NCBI RefSeq assembly: GCF_000759345.1 | Contig: NZ_JPZL01000001.1 | Location: 868,001 to 932,000 of the forward strand | DNA length: 64,000 bases | Direction of reading: 5' to 3' | DNA from: Litchfieldella xinjiangensis | Lineage (GTDB): Bacteria > Pseudomonadota > Gammaproteobacteria > Pseudomonadales > Halomonadaceae | Shown here: in pieces, positions 46,144-54,969 of the stretch | Numbering within the stretch: position 1 is the first letter of the stretch | How the letters are laid out: each line of letters opens with the position of its first letter | Notes under the pieces: model-generated | What the model was told of the DNA's origin: nothing | Seen by the model: the letters and a program-made list of their open reading frames with translations, nothing else | Databases searched by the model: none | Program-made: the position numbers and the translations under genes

Positions 46144-48084
46144 ATGCTTCAGAACAACTCGCTGCTTGCCCAGCTCAAGCAACAGATTCGCGACAACACG
46201 CCCCGGGTCCAAGGCGTGATCAAGGCGACCGAGAAGGGCTTCGGTTTTCTCGAAACCGACGACGGCGAGTCCTATTTCGTACCGCCGCCGGCGATGAAGC
46301 AAGTCCTGCACGGCGACCGTGTCGAGGCCGTCCTCAAGGAGGAAGGCGACAAGAAGAGCGTCGAGCCGGAGTCCTTGGTGGAACAGGGCCTGGATCGTTT
46401 CATCGCGCGTGTGCAAAAGCGCGAGGGTCGGTTGGCCGTGGTACCCGATCACCCTTCAATCAAGCAGTCGCTCAAGGCCCGAATCAAGAATAGCCTCGAC
46501 GAAGATAGCATCGGTGATGCGGACTGGGTCGTGGCACGCCTGGTCCGGCATCCGCTAAAGCCCAACGACCGAGGCTTCTTCACCCAGATCGACGAACTGG
46601 TGGCCAAGGCCGAAGACCCCGCCGTGCCGTGGCGCGTGACCCTGGCTCGACACGCCCTGGAACAGGCCTCGCCAGAGGCCGGGAATGACTGGCCCCTACG
46701 TGACGAAGGCTTGGCACGTGAGGACCTGACGGCAGAACCGTTCTTCACCATCGATAGCGAGAAGACGCGCGACATGGACGATGCCTTGCGCATCGAACCG
46801 CGTGCCGAGGGAGGCTGGGCCCTGACGGTAGCGATTGCCGATCCGACAGCCTATGTCGATGAGGACCATGCCGCCGATCTCGAGGCCCGCACCCGAGCAT
46901 TTACCGTCTACCTGCCCGGCCAGAATGTCACCATGCTGCCCGAAGTGCTGGCTGACGACCTCTGCTCGCTGCGTGAAGGCGTGGATCGCCCGGTACTCGC
47001 CTGCACCTTGCAAATCAATGACGACGGCAGCCTGGGCGACTATCGGTTCTTTGCTGCAACGGCCCGTTCTCACGCCAAGCTGGCCTACGATCGGGTATCC
47101 GACTGGCTCGAAGGCCAGGGCGACTGGGCGCCCAGCAAAGAGATCGGCGACCAGCTCAAGGCGCTGCGCGACCTGACCGAAGCACGCAGTGCCTGGCGTG
47201 CCCAGCATGCCCTGGTATTCAAGGATCGTCCCGACTACGTCTTCGACCTGGACGAAGCCGGCAATGTGCTCGATATCCGTACCGAGGAGCGGCGCATCGC
47301 CAATCGCATGATCGAAGAGTCGATGATCGCGGCCAATGCTTGCTGCGCCGATCTGTTGGCCGACAAGGTCGGTCACGGCATCTTCAATGTGCACCGTGCT
47401 TTCGAACCGGAAAAGGCCGATGCCGCCCATGAGTTCCTGACCAGCCAGGAGATCGAGGTAGAGCGCGACGCCCTGCTCGAACTGCCCCGCTATCGTGAGC
47501 TCAAGCGGGCCCTGGAGAGTCGCGACGATGCCTGGCTGGATGCACGTCTGCGCCGCTTCCAGGGCTTTACCAGCATGTCGGCCAAGCCGGGGCCTCATTT
47601 TGGCCTGGGACTGGCCGCGTATGCCACCTGGACCTCGCCGATTCGCAAGTACGGCGACATGGTCAATCATCGGCTGATCAAACGCGTGCTCAAGGGTGAA
47701 CAGGCCCCGGCCGAGGCCAGCCAGGCCGTGACCGAACAGTTGACCGAACGCCGCCGCCTGAACCGTATGGCCGAACGTGACGTCAAGGATTGGCTATATG
47801 TTCGTTACCTGAACGAAGCGGCCAAGCAGCAACAGGAGTTCGAGGCCGAGATCCTCGCCATCAATCGAGGTGGCATGCGCGTGCGGCTCACCGCCAATGG
47901 TGCCACGGCCTTTGTGCCGGCACCGCTGATGCATAGCGACCGCGACAAGGTAGTGATCGATGATAAGGAAGGGCGGGTGCAGATCGAAGGCGAAGAGCGC
48001 TTCAAGCTCGGCGACGTGATCCGCGTGGTGCTCACCGAAGCGCGCGAGGAAACGCGTTCATTGGTGGCCCGCCCGGCTGCCTGA
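46144..48084 (+). CDS. rnb: exoribonuclease II
   Basis: RNase II degrades single-stranded RNA 3' to 5' in mRNA decay. The 646-residue length matches E. coli Rnb (644), as does the N-terminus MLQNNSLLAQLKQQIRDNTP. A cold-shock domain follows (VIKATEKGFGFLETDDGESY), then the RNB catalytic domain with the Mg-binding Asp cluster in DSEKTRDMDDALRI and the channel motif LGLAAYATWTSPIRKYGDMV, and a C-terminal S1 domain (AEILAINRGGMRVRLTANGA). No good ribosome-binding site is seen before the ATG at 46144, but homology begins at residue 1. A terminator follows. Confidence 0.95.
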   Translation: MLQNNSLLAQLKQQIRDNTPRVQGVIKATEKGFGFLETDDGESYFVPPPAMKQVLHGDRVEAVLKEEGDKKSVEPESLVEQGLDRFIARVQKREGRLAVVPDHPSIKQSLKARIKNSLDEDSIGDADWVVARLVRHPLKPNDRGFFTQIDELVAKAEDPAVPWRVTLARHALEQASPEAGNDWPLRDEGLAREDLTAEPFFTIDSEKTRDMDDALRIEPRAEGGWALTVAIADPTAYVDEDHAADLEARTRAFTVYLPGQNVTMLPEVLADDLCSLREGVDRPVLACTLQINDDGSLGDYRFFAATARSHAKLAYDRVSDWLEGQGDWAPSKEIGDQLKALRDLTEARSAWRAQHALVFKDRPDYVFDLDEAGNVLDIRTEERRIANRMIEESMIAANACCADLLADKVGHGIFNVHRAFEPEKADAAHEFLTSQEIEVERDALLELPRYRELKRALESRDDAWLDARLRRFQGFTSMSAKPGPHFGLGLAAYATWTSPIRKYGDMVNHRLIKRVLKGEQAPAEASQAVTEQLTERRRLNRMAERDVKDWLYVRYLNEAAKQQQEFEAEILAINRGGMRVRLTANGATAFVPAPLMHSDRDKVVIDDKEGRVQIEGEERFKLGDVIRVVLTEAREETRSLVARPAA

Positions 48085-48120
48085 CCTTTTAGTCTGTATT
48101 AGGTTAGCGACGTAACGCGA

Positions 48121-48148
48121 CGGCGACCCTCTAGGGTCGCCGTTTTTT
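48121..48148 (+). terminator. rho-independent terminator of rnb
   Basis: The stem CGGCGACCCT/AGGGTCGCCG (48121-48130 with 48133-48142) with a tight CT loop is followed by six Ts. Confidence 0.9.
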
Positions 48149-48275
48149 GTGAGTGCAGCGGAGGCCATCCCTGCTGCTCGGAAAGCAGCTGAACCGAGTT
48201 TCCGCCGTCAAGATAAAATATCGACCCGTGACGCAGAATTGTCGCATTTGCGTTTTAGGGTGGAAGGATCAATCT

Positions 48276-49415
48276 GTGCTCGGGCCGGAGGATCCTTTGC
48301 ATATCGCCGATGTGACCATGTTTCATGCGCCTGCCAGTGGCGGCGTACGCACCTACCTTCAAGCCAAGCACCGTGTCCTTTCCCGCGTCCCTGATCTCCG
48401 CGCCAGCTTGCTGGTGCCTGGCGCCGAGCGCGACAGCCTCGGCGATCATCATACCCTGCCGGCGTTGCGCTTGCCCTTGGGTCAGGGCTATCGGTTCCCC
48501 CTACGCTCGCGCCCCTGGCGCGACGCGTTGGTTGCCCTCGCCCCCGACATCATCGAAGCCGGCGATCCCTATGTCACGGCCTGGGCGGCATTGGACGCAG
48601 GCCAGCGGCTCGGCGTGCCCGTGGTGGGCTTCTATCATTCCGATCTGCCACGGCTGATGGGCGACCGCTTCGGTCGTCACGTCCGTAGGCGCCTGGAGCG
48701 CTACGTGGTGAATCTCTATCGTCGGTTCGATAGCGTGCTGGCACCCTGCCAGGTCATGGCCGACCGGCTTCAAAGTTGGGGCGTCGAGCATGTGCGGGTC
48801 CAGCCCCTGGGCGTCGACTTGCAACAATTTCACCCTGGCCGACGCGACCCTGCGTTCCGCGATGAATTGGGACTTTCGCCCGAGACACGCCTACTGGTCT
48901 TCATCGGACGCAACTCCAGCGAAAAGAACATCGACGTACTATTGGCGACACTCAAGCGTCTGGGAAAGGGATACCATCTGTTGCTCATGGGCCCAGGCAT
49001 GCCGCATCAGGTACCGAACAACGTGACCGTGGTCGACCGCTGCTGTGGCGTACACGAAGTGGCCCGTGCGTTGGCGAGTAGCGATGCCATGCTGCATGCA
49101 GGCACGCGGGAGACCTTCGGGCTCATCGCCCAGGAGGCCATGGCGAGCGGGATTCCCATCGTCGGGGCCAGGGCGGGGGCTCTGGCCGAAAACGTCCCCC
49201 TCGGGGCGGGGATTCTCTGTCGCCCGCTCGATCCGGAGGCCATGGCCGACGCCTGCCATTCGTTGTTTCTCAACGATGTGGCCGCCAGCGGACGCTACGC
49301 CCGTCGTCACGTCGAGCGCCATTTCAGCTGGGAGAGCGCCATGGAATCCCTGCTAACGCACTATCACCATCTCCGTCCAGGCAGCGAGCCCCATGTCATC
49401 CCTCAGAATGGCTGA
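48276..49415 (+). CDS. GT4-family glycosyltransferase, possibly glycolipid-forming
   Basis: This is a cytoplasmic-face retaining glycosyltransferase of about 379 residues. The acceptor domain begins LHIADVTMFHAPASGGVRTY; the donor domain has LVFIGRNSSEKNIDVLLAT and the nucleotide-sugar motif ETFGLIAQEAMASGIPIV (E-x7-E). It resembles SqdX/alpha-mannosyl- and diacylglycerol glucosyltransferase-like enzymes, so a lipid acceptor is plausible but inferred. A GTG at 48276 has AAGGA with 7-nt spacing; a TTG at 48297 with GGAGG is an alternative. The 3' end overlaps the next membrane-protein gene by 23 nt. Confidence 0.82.
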   Translation: MLGPEDPLHIADVTMFHAPASGGVRTYLQAKHRVLSRVPDLRASLLVPGAERDSLGDHHTLPALRLPLGQGYRFPLRSRPWRDALVALAPDIIEAGDPYVTAWAALDAGQRLGVPVVGFYHSDLPRLMGDRFGRHVRRRLERYVVNLYRRFDSVLAPCQVMADRLQSWGVEHVRVQPLGVDLQQFHPGRRDPAFRDELGLSPETRLLVFIGRNSSEKNIDVLLATLKRLGKGYHLLLMGPGMPHQVPNNVTVVDRCCGVHEVARALASSDAMLHAGTRETFGLIAQEAMASGIPIVGARAGALAENVPLGAGILCRPLDPEAMADACHSLFLNDVAASGRYARRHVERHFSWESAMESLLTHYHHLRPGSEPHVIPQNG

Positions 49416-50418
49416 ACGCAAGGCCAGGCTGTCGTCATGGCGGCCGCTGCATGGCGTGTTGTTTGCCCTCTCGCTTGTCGCCCCGCTCGGCATCACCTTA
49501 GGGTTGGGCGGCGGCGATGCCCTGAAGGCCGTCACGCACTTTCCGCTCGGCGTGCTCGCGCTGATGCTCGCATTGGCGGTGCTGTGTTGGAATCTGAACG
49601 CAGCACGCTTGCGACTGATGCTCGATGGCCGTGCCGGTCATCTTGGGCAGCGCGGCGCCCTGACGATCGAGATGGCATCCAAGTTTGCATTATGCGCGAC
49701 CCCCGGAGGGAGCGGCGGCCCCGCTACCTTGCTCTTGCTGTTGGCGCAGCGAGGCTTGTCCCCCGCCAAGGGGGCCGGCGTCTTTCTCGTCGATCAGGGC
49801 TGCGATCTATTGTTTTTCATGGGCATGCTGACCGGGCTCACGCTGTTCTCATTGTTCACTGAGGTCACATGGCCTCACCAGGATCTGGTGCAACTGGCAC
49901 TGGCAGGGCTGGCACTCATCGCTGCCAGCCTCAGCGTCATGATCCTGAGCCTACCCTGGTTGCTGCGACGCGACCCGCCACCTGGAATGGCAAAATTGGC
50001 ACCCCGCCGCCGCCGATGGCTTGCGAGACGCCTTCTTTCCTGTCGTGCTGCCTTACGCACCACGTTGCGGCTGCCGACGACCACCCTGCTGGCCATGCTG
50101 CTGCTCACGGCGGCTCATTGGCTGCTGCGCTACAGCTTGCTCTACCTGGCCGTACTCGGGGCAGGAGGCCATGCCGACTGGGTCTGGTCGTTCCTGACCC
50201 AGACGCTGGCCATGGCCGCCAGCCAGCTCAGCATTCTCCCGGGGGGTGCAGGCGCTGTGGAGGTCGGCGTTGGCGCACTGCTACTGCCGCTGATGGAACG
50301 CGAGCAAGCGGGGGTCGCCGTTCTCGTCTGGCGACTGGTGACGTACCATTTCTATCTGGCCGCCGGTGCGCCATTCTTCCTGCTGACGGCATATCGCGTA
50401 ATACGTCCCTCGCGGTAA
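49393..50418 (+). CDS. LPG-synthase-type (UPF0104/AglD-like) integral membrane protein
   Basis: This is a 341-residue polytopic membrane protein of the lysylphosphatidylglycerol synthase transmembrane family. Visible motifs are LNAARLRLMLDG near helix 2, the conserved ATPGGSGGPATLLLLLAQRG, VFLVDQGCDLLFFMGMLTGL and QLSILPGGAGAVEVGVGALL. It has no aminoacyl-transferase domain, so it is not MprF. Such proteins often sit beside glycosyltransferases and may flip or present lipid substrates. Overlap of 23 nt with the GT4 gene indicates a coupled pair. Its stop is 3 nt from that of the convergent DUF1989 gene. Confidence 0.83.
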   Translation: MSSLRMAERKARLSSWRPLHGVLFALSLVAPLGITLGLGGGDALKAVTHFPLGVLALMLALAVLCWNLNAARLRLMLDGRAGHLGQRGALTIEMASKFALCATPGGSGGPATLLLLLAQRGLSPAKGAGVFLVDQGCDLLFFMGMLTGLTLFSLFTEVTWPHQDLVQLALAGLALIAASLSVMILSLPWLLRRDPPPGMAKLAPRRRRWLARRLLSCRAALRTTLRLPTTTLLAMLLLTAAHWLLRYSLLYLAVLGAGGHADWVWSFLTQTLAMAASQLSILPGGAGAVEVGVGALLLPLMEREQAGVAVLVWRLVTYHFYLAAGAPFFLLTAYRVIRPSR

Positions 50419-50421
50419 GCA

Positions 50422-51306
50422 TCAGCGCTCCTGTCGCCGCCGCTTCTCCTCGGCCCAGTCGATGGCCGGACCACGCATGCCATGGCCGCCGCGGTAGGGG
50501 GCGTACTCGGGCGGTGTCCAGCCTTCCAGCACCGCCTGGTCAAGCCGAAACACCTCGACTCCGATCGGGTGGCAGGTCATTAGCGGATCGGCGGCATTCG
50601 GCCCCCATAAATCCACCGAAAGATCGCCGCCGGGGCAGCACGACAAGGCACACAGGAGGTCGATCTCGGCAAATAGTTCAAGGTAATCTCCCTCCTTCGC
50701 CGGGCACGCCTTCATGAAGTACTCGTCATCCTCGTTCAAGCCGGTGCACTGGAAAACGTTCAGCACATCGTGAACGTCGAATTCGGTCAGCCCAAAGGGC
50801 GCCACAGCACGTACCAGATTGGAATGGCAGTGGTGGTCGAAGTCTTCGCCGGTCAGCAGCCGATTGACATAAGGGTCGCAGCGGGTTCCCAGCAGATCAT
50901 GGATACGCCCACCCTCGGCATCGACCCCACTCCCCTCGACCCCATAGCTCGCCAGCGTGTCGTCGATGATCGTCGCCATGGGACGCAGATAAGGCAGGGT
51001 CGACCACAGCCGGTCAAAGGTCGAAACATGGGCACGATGCAGCTGGCGGGTGCGCGAGGCCCAGAAGCGCTCGCGCGGGTTATGCAGGTGCCAAAGGTTG
51101 AAGTCGCCCACCTGGGGGCCATCGAGGGTCGAGAGGCGCACTACATGCCCTGCCGGTACACGCCAGGCACGCCCCTCCCTTATCGGTACGGTCAGCGCAT
51201 CGACCCGTGTCCGGGCCGAGGGGTCGGTGAGGCGGGAGTAAAAGACTCGATCGACATCCAGTATCGAGCCCTGGGTCGCTTGGTAGGCGGCGGGCACCTT
51301 GGCCAT
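50422..51306 (-). CDS. DUF1989 (urea carboxylase-associated) family protein
   Basis: This is a 294-residue soluble protein of the DUF1989 family, whose members are encoded with urea carboxylase/allophanate hydrolase and riboswitch-controlled guanidine genes. Motifs visible are PAGHVVRLSTLDGPQVGDFN, LWHLHNPRERFWASRTRQLH, HCHSNLVRAVAPFGL and DLLCALSCCPGGDLS. No urea or guanidine gene is in this window, so this is an orphan copy. GAGGA lies 8 nt before the ATG. It ends 3 nt from the stop of the membrane-protein gene on the other strand. Confidence 0.83.
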   Translation of the reverse strand: MAKVPAAYQATQGSILDVDRVFYSRLTDPSARTRVDALTVPIREGRAWRVPAGHVVRLSTLDGPQVGDFNLWHLHNPRERFWASRTRQLHRAHVSTFDRLWSTLPYLRPMATIIDDTLASYGVEGSGVDAEGGRIHDLLGTRCDPYVNRLLTGEDFDHHCHSNLVRAVAPFGLTEFDVHDVLNVFQCTGLNEDDEYFMKACPAKEGDYLELFAEIDLLCALSCCPGGDLSVDLWGPNAADPLMTCHPIGVEVFRLDQAVLEGWTPPEYAPYRGGHGMRGPAIDWAEEKRRRQER

Positions 51307-51401
51307 GGGAGAATCCTCAATCAGTTCATCGCCCTAGCCTAGCGGATAATTGGCCTAGCCTGGTGGATAGGGAGACCAGGAACGCCTTCCGGATAATCAA
51401 T

Positions 51402-51425
51402 GAAAAGGGCGCCACCTGGCGCCCT
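51402..51425 (-). terminator. rho-independent terminator of the type I secretion genes
   Basis: On the minus strand AGGGCGCC/GGCGCCCT (51418-51425 with 51406-51413) with a 4-nt loop runs into TTTTC, 6 nt after the HlyD-type gene stop. Confidence 0.8.
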
Positions 51426-51430
51426 CGGGG

Positions 51431-52744
51431 TCAGTCGCGAATGGCACGCGCCAACATGTCGGTCACCGGCTTGGCCAGGTAGCTGGCGAAGGTACGCTCA
51501 CCGGTATGAATCATCACCTCCGCCGGCATGCCGGCGAGCAATTGCATGTCCTCGGTCATGTTCTCCTCGCCACGTGGGGTCACCTTGACTCGCGTCTTGT
51601 AATAATCGCGGCCGGTGGCTTCGTCCTCGAAGCTGTCCGCCGAGATATGAGACACCTGGCCTTCGACGGCCTGGGTCAGCTGCTGGTTGAAGGCACTGAA
51701 GCGGATCTCCGCTGGCTGGCCGAGATGCAGGCGATCCACATCGCTGGCCGGCACCCGCGCCTCGACCACAAACTCACCATCGCTGGGTACGATATCCAGG
51801 ATCGCATCCCCCGGGTTGATGACCGCACCAAGCGTATGCAGCTGTAATCCGACGACCGTACCCGCCACGGGGGCCTTGAGCGTGGTGCGGCGCACCTCGT
51901 CCGTCAACGCGGTGATGCGCTCCTCCGCATCGCTGATCCGTTCCTGAGCCTCGCGCAACTGGTCGCCCACTTCCTGATTGAACTCTTGAATCCGAACCTG
52001 CTTCTGCAGTTCGTTTTCGCTGACCTGAGCAGCGATACGGGCTACCACGGACTGCTGCTGGGCGACCTCTCCCTGCATTTCCAGGATGTCCCGCTCGACC
52101 TCGCGCAGTCGCTGCTTGTCACCAAGGCCGCGCTCGAAGAGCTTACGCAGGTCCCGTGCCTCTTCGTTCAGTGAAGCCACCTGCCGCTCATTCAACACGA
52201 TCAACGCGTCCAGCCCTTGCCGTTGCTCATGGAACTGGCGTGTCTGTTGATCGAGCGCTTCAAGTGCCCCCGTAAGCGCCTCGCGTCGCGCGAAGTACAG
52301 GCCCCGTTGGACCGCCAGTACTTCGGTGACCCGCTGCGAGTCGCTGTTCACCAGCTCAGCCGGAAATTCGAGTGTTTTATCACCGGCCAGCTCGGCCGCC
52401 AACCGAACTTCGGCCGCCCGATTGGTCAGGTATTGGGTACGCGCCAGCTGCAGTTGGGATTGCGCTCGCGTCTTGTCCAATACGAGAAGCACATCGCCGG
52501 CATCGACATGATCACCGTCGGTAACGTGGATTTCACTGACGATACCCCCCTCGTAGTGCTCGATGGTCTTCTTGAAAGACGCCACCGACACCTTGCCCGG
52601 CGCCACCACGGCAACCGCCAGGTTGGCCGCCAATGCCCAGCCGCCAAAGCCACCGAATGCCACCAGAAGCATCGCCATACCCAGGCGACGATAGGCGCGC
52701 CCGTCGATCGGCAACGAAGATGTTGAACCTGAGGGCTTGTTCAT
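51431..52744 (-). CDS. type I secretion membrane-fusion protein (HlyD/PrtE family)
   Basis: This is a 437-residue adaptor bridging the inner-membrane ABC exporter to an outer-membrane TolC. A short cytoplasmic N-terminus is followed by one membrane helix (RLGMAMLLVAFGGFGGWALA), a lipoyl half (EHYEGGIVSEIHVTDGDHVD), a long Gln/Glu/Arg-rich coiled coil (about residues 130-280), the second lipoyl half (LKAPVAGTVVGLQLHTLGAV) and a beta-barrel. The start overlaps the ATPase stop (ATGA). No TolC gene is nearby, as is common. The likely client is the divergent RTX protein. Confidence 0.9.
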   Translation of the reverse strand: MNKPSGSTSSLPIDGRAYRRLGMAMLLVAFGGFGGWALAANLAVAVVAPGKVSVASFKKTIEHYEGGIVSEIHVTDGDHVDAGDVLLVLDKTRAQSQLQLARTQYLTNRAAEVRLAAELAGDKTLEFPAELVNSDSQRVTEVLAVQRGLYFARREALTGALEALDQQTRQFHEQRQGLDALIVLNERQVASLNEEARDLRKLFERGLGDKQRLREVERDILEMQGEVAQQQSVVARIAAQVSENELQKQVRIQEFNQEVGDQLREAQERISDAEERITALTDEVRRTTLKAPVAGTVVGLQLHTLGAVINPGDAILDIVPSDGEFVVEARVPASDVDRLHLGQPAEIRFSAFNQQLTQAVEGQVSHISADSFEDEATGRDYYKTRVKVTPRGEENMTEDMQLLAGMPAEVMIHTGERTFASYLAKPVTDMLARAIRD

Positions 52745-54507
52745 TCCTGGCTCCTCTCCTGAGCGCTACCCAATGCATGAACGACGTTATCAGCGGGACG
52801 AGTACGCGGTTTGCTTGACGGTGATGCCGGCCCCGCAGGTGACAGGCGCGCCACCACTTGATCACGGGGCCCGAACAGCCTCACCTGCCCCTGGTTGAGC
52901 ACCAGGAGCTTGTCGACGCTGTTCAGCACGCTGCGGCGATGAGTAATCACAAACATCGTCACACCCTCGGTCTTGAGCTGTCTGATCGCCGCCGCCAGGG
53001 CACGCTCACCCGCATCGTCGAGGTTGGCGTTGGGTTCGTCGAGAACCACGAGCACAGGATTGCCGTACAGCGCGCGGGCCAGCCCGACACGCTGGCGCTG
53101 ACCGCGAGACAACACACCACTGGTCGCTGAAATCGGCGTATCGTAGCCGTTGGGCAGGCGCAGGATCATTTCGTGCACGCCGGCCTTGGTGGCAGCCTCC
53201 ACGACCTTGGCATCGTCAAGCTCACCGAACCGGGCGATGTTCTCGCTGACTGTGCCATCGAAGAGTTCGATGTCCTGGGGCAGATACCCAAGATACGGAC
53301 CCAGCTCATCGCGGTTCCAGTGTTCCAGGTTGGCACCGTCGAGCCGCACATCCCCGGACTGAGGAGCCCATATTCCCAGCAAGGCTCGGGCCAGGCTGGT
53401 CTTGCCCGCTGCGCTGGGACCTATGATTCCGACATGCTCGCCAGGTGCGACGTGAAGATTGATATCCTGCAGCGAGGGTTTAGCACCGCCAGGCGGTACT
53501 ACGGTCACCGACTCGAGAGCCAGTTCACCCTTGGGGGCAGGCAACGATAAACGACGCGCTGCGTCTGGAACGTCTTCGAGCAAGCCGTTGAGACGCTGAT
53601 AGGCCTCACGGCTCCCGGTAAAGCTCTTCCAGCTACCGATCATCTGATCGATTGGCGCCAATGCCCGCCCCATGATGATCGACGAGGCAATCATCATCCC
53701 CGGGGTGACGCTGCCATCCAGCACCAGAAGCGCCCCAAGCCCCAGAATCAGTGATTGGGCCAGGATGCGTAGCACCTTGGAAAGATTGCTGAGGCTGCTG
53801 GCACGATCGCTGGCCTGGGATTGCTTGATCAGGGCCGCATCGTGACGTGAGGCCCAACGCCCCATGATCCCAGGAAGCATGCCCATGGCATGGAGGACTT
53901 CGGCGTTACGCAGATTGCTGCCAAGCAGCCCCTGCGCCTTGATGTGCTCTGTGCCCGCTTCGGCCAACAGGTCTCGAGTGGCTTTCTCATTGGCGTAGGC
54001 CAGCGCCAGCAGGATCGCTCCCGCACAGGTGGCGAAGACACCGAACCACACATTGAACAGGAACAGAATGGCCAGGTAGAGCGGCACCCAGGGGGCATCG
54101 AAGAAGGCGAACAGGCCGTTGCCGGAGACGAACTGACGAAGCGTCTTCAGGTCGTCGAGGGGCTGAGCCGACGGGCCCTGCTCGGACAGGCCACGTCGAA
54201 ACATCGCGCGATACAGTCGCGGGCTAAGCAGCGTATCCAGATAGTTTCCGATGCGAACCAGCAGCCGTGAGCGAACCCAGTCCAGCCCGCCCATGACCGC
54301 CAACAGGAATACCGTCACCAGGGTCAACATCAGCAGCGTTTCCTTGCTGCCGGTTGCGATGACGCGATCGTAGACCTGAAGCATGTACAGGGCGGGGGTG
54401 AGCATCAGAAGATTGATGAACAGGCTGAAGCCGGCGACAGCAAGGAAGGAGCTGCGGCTGGCGTTGAGCGCCTGCCTGAGCTCGAGCGTTATTGATTCGG
54501 TTGTCAT
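52741..54507 (-). CDS. type I secretion ABC transporter (PrtD-type permease/ATPase)
   Basis: This is a 588-residue half-transporter with fused membrane and ATPase domains. No C39 peptidase precedes the membrane part, as in protease/lipase/RTX exporters (PrtD, AprD). The membrane region starts SSFLAVAGFSLFINLLMLTP and ALYMLQVYDRVI (family hallmark). The ATPase has Walker A GPSAAGKTSLARALLG, Q-loop GYLPQDIELFDG, Walker B LVVLDEPNANLD and switch His VITHRRS. The signature reads LSRGQRQRVGLARAL, with Arg for the usual second Gly. ATG 54507 is used; a GTG three codons earlier is possible. It is divergent from the RTX gene and coupled to the HlyD-type gene. Confidence 0.9.
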   Translation of the reverse strand: MTTESITLELRQALNASRSSFLAVAGFSLFINLLMLTPALYMLQVYDRVIATGSKETLLMLTLVTVFLLAVMGGLDWVRSRLLVRIGNYLDTLLSPRLYRAMFRRGLSEQGPSAQPLDDLKTLRQFVSGNGLFAFFDAPWVPLYLAILFLFNVWFGVFATCAGAILLALAYANEKATRDLLAEAGTEHIKAQGLLGSNLRNAEVLHAMGMLPGIMGRWASRHDAALIKQSQASDRASSLSNLSKVLRILAQSLILGLGALLVLDGSVTPGMMIASSIIMGRALAPIDQMIGSWKSFTGSREAYQRLNGLLEDVPDAARRLSLPAPKGELALESVTVVPPGGAKPSLQDINLHVAPGEHVGIIGPSAAGKTSLARALLGIWAPQSGDVRLDGANLEHWNRDELGPYLGYLPQDIELFDGTVSENIARFGELDDAKVVEAATKAGVHEMILRLPNGYDTPISATSGVLSRGQRQRVGLARALYGNPVLVVLDEPNANLDDAGERALAAAIRQLKTEGVTMFVITHRRSVLNSVDKLLVLNQGQVRLFGPRDQVVARLSPAGPASPSSKPRTRPADNVVHALGSAQERSQE

Positions 54508-54825
54508 GGCACCCACACGTCAAGAAAAGAGCAATGGTTGTGTGCAATGCGTTCCCTGTATCGCGACGATGCGAAGATTATCAGACTCATGGCATTTTAA
54601 TGATGCCGTTTAGCATACTTTTGTATCACATATCGTTAATTCGCAACTGACCAGGAAACTCATGCCAGCGAGGAGCTGCGAAGTATTCTTTGTCGTTTCA
54701 AAAACTTAACCCATGTTAAATAGCAAAAGTCGAGGTCTGATTCAGTAACAAATCGCTTAATTAGCGTATTAGGCCATCTTGTCAGCCGCTTCGCTGGGTG
54801 TAGCATGCCGCCTTGCCTGACTTGC
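54508..54825. other. A+T-rich divergent promoter region between secretion genes and RTX gene
   Basis: This spacer is visibly A+T-richer than the flanking DNA from about 54590 to 54780 and carries no credible ORF. It must hold divergent promoters for the exporter genes (minus) and the RTX gene (plus). No clear operator is recognised. The reading frames that cross it on the minus strand (54660-54998) run into the RTX gene and look like shadows. Confidence 0.45.
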
Positions 54826-54944
54826 GATAGCAGGCAGTCTCCGGCGACAAAGGAACCTCTTTGGTACGCAGTGTCTCGGCCGGGCCTGCCAAAACAAGAA
54901 CTGCAGTTGGGTGACGCTATCCGGCGATGGATGCCGCCGGAAGC
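54826..54944 (+). ncRNA. candidate structured leader RNA of the RTX gene
   Basis: Four nested helices can be drawn by hand: GATAG/CTATC (54826-54830 with 54917-54921), CAGGC/GCCTG (54831-54835 with 54884-54888), CCGGC/GCCGG (54841-54845 with 54879-54883) and CAAAG/CTTTG (54848-54852 with 54859-54863). A competing hairpin, GCT-A-TCCGGCG with CGCCGGA-AGC (54916-54926 with 54935-54944), uses the 3' strand of the outer helix. The ribosome-binding site CCGGAG lies 13 nt beyond. Mutually exclusive helices next to the start suggest a riboswitch or thermosensor. It does not match GEMM-I c-di-GMP or other classes I know. Not confirmed by folding or conservation. Confidence 0.4.
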
Positions 54945-54969
54945 ATGAAAGATCATCCGGAGACATTGC

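Noticed and set aside
46696-47670. 324-codon minus-strand frame
   Set aside because: Antisense to the catalytic domain of rnb.
49869-50717. 282-codon plus-strand frame overlapping the LPG-synthase-type gene
   Set aside because: Different frame of a conserved membrane protein, extending into the antisense of the DUF1989 gene; Arg/Pro/His-rich and without motifs.
54826-54969. GEMM-I (c-di-GMP-I) riboswitch call
   Set aside because: A short ACGCA and CGATGG resemblance exists, but the conserved GGGCAAAC and GACGCAAAG cores are absent.
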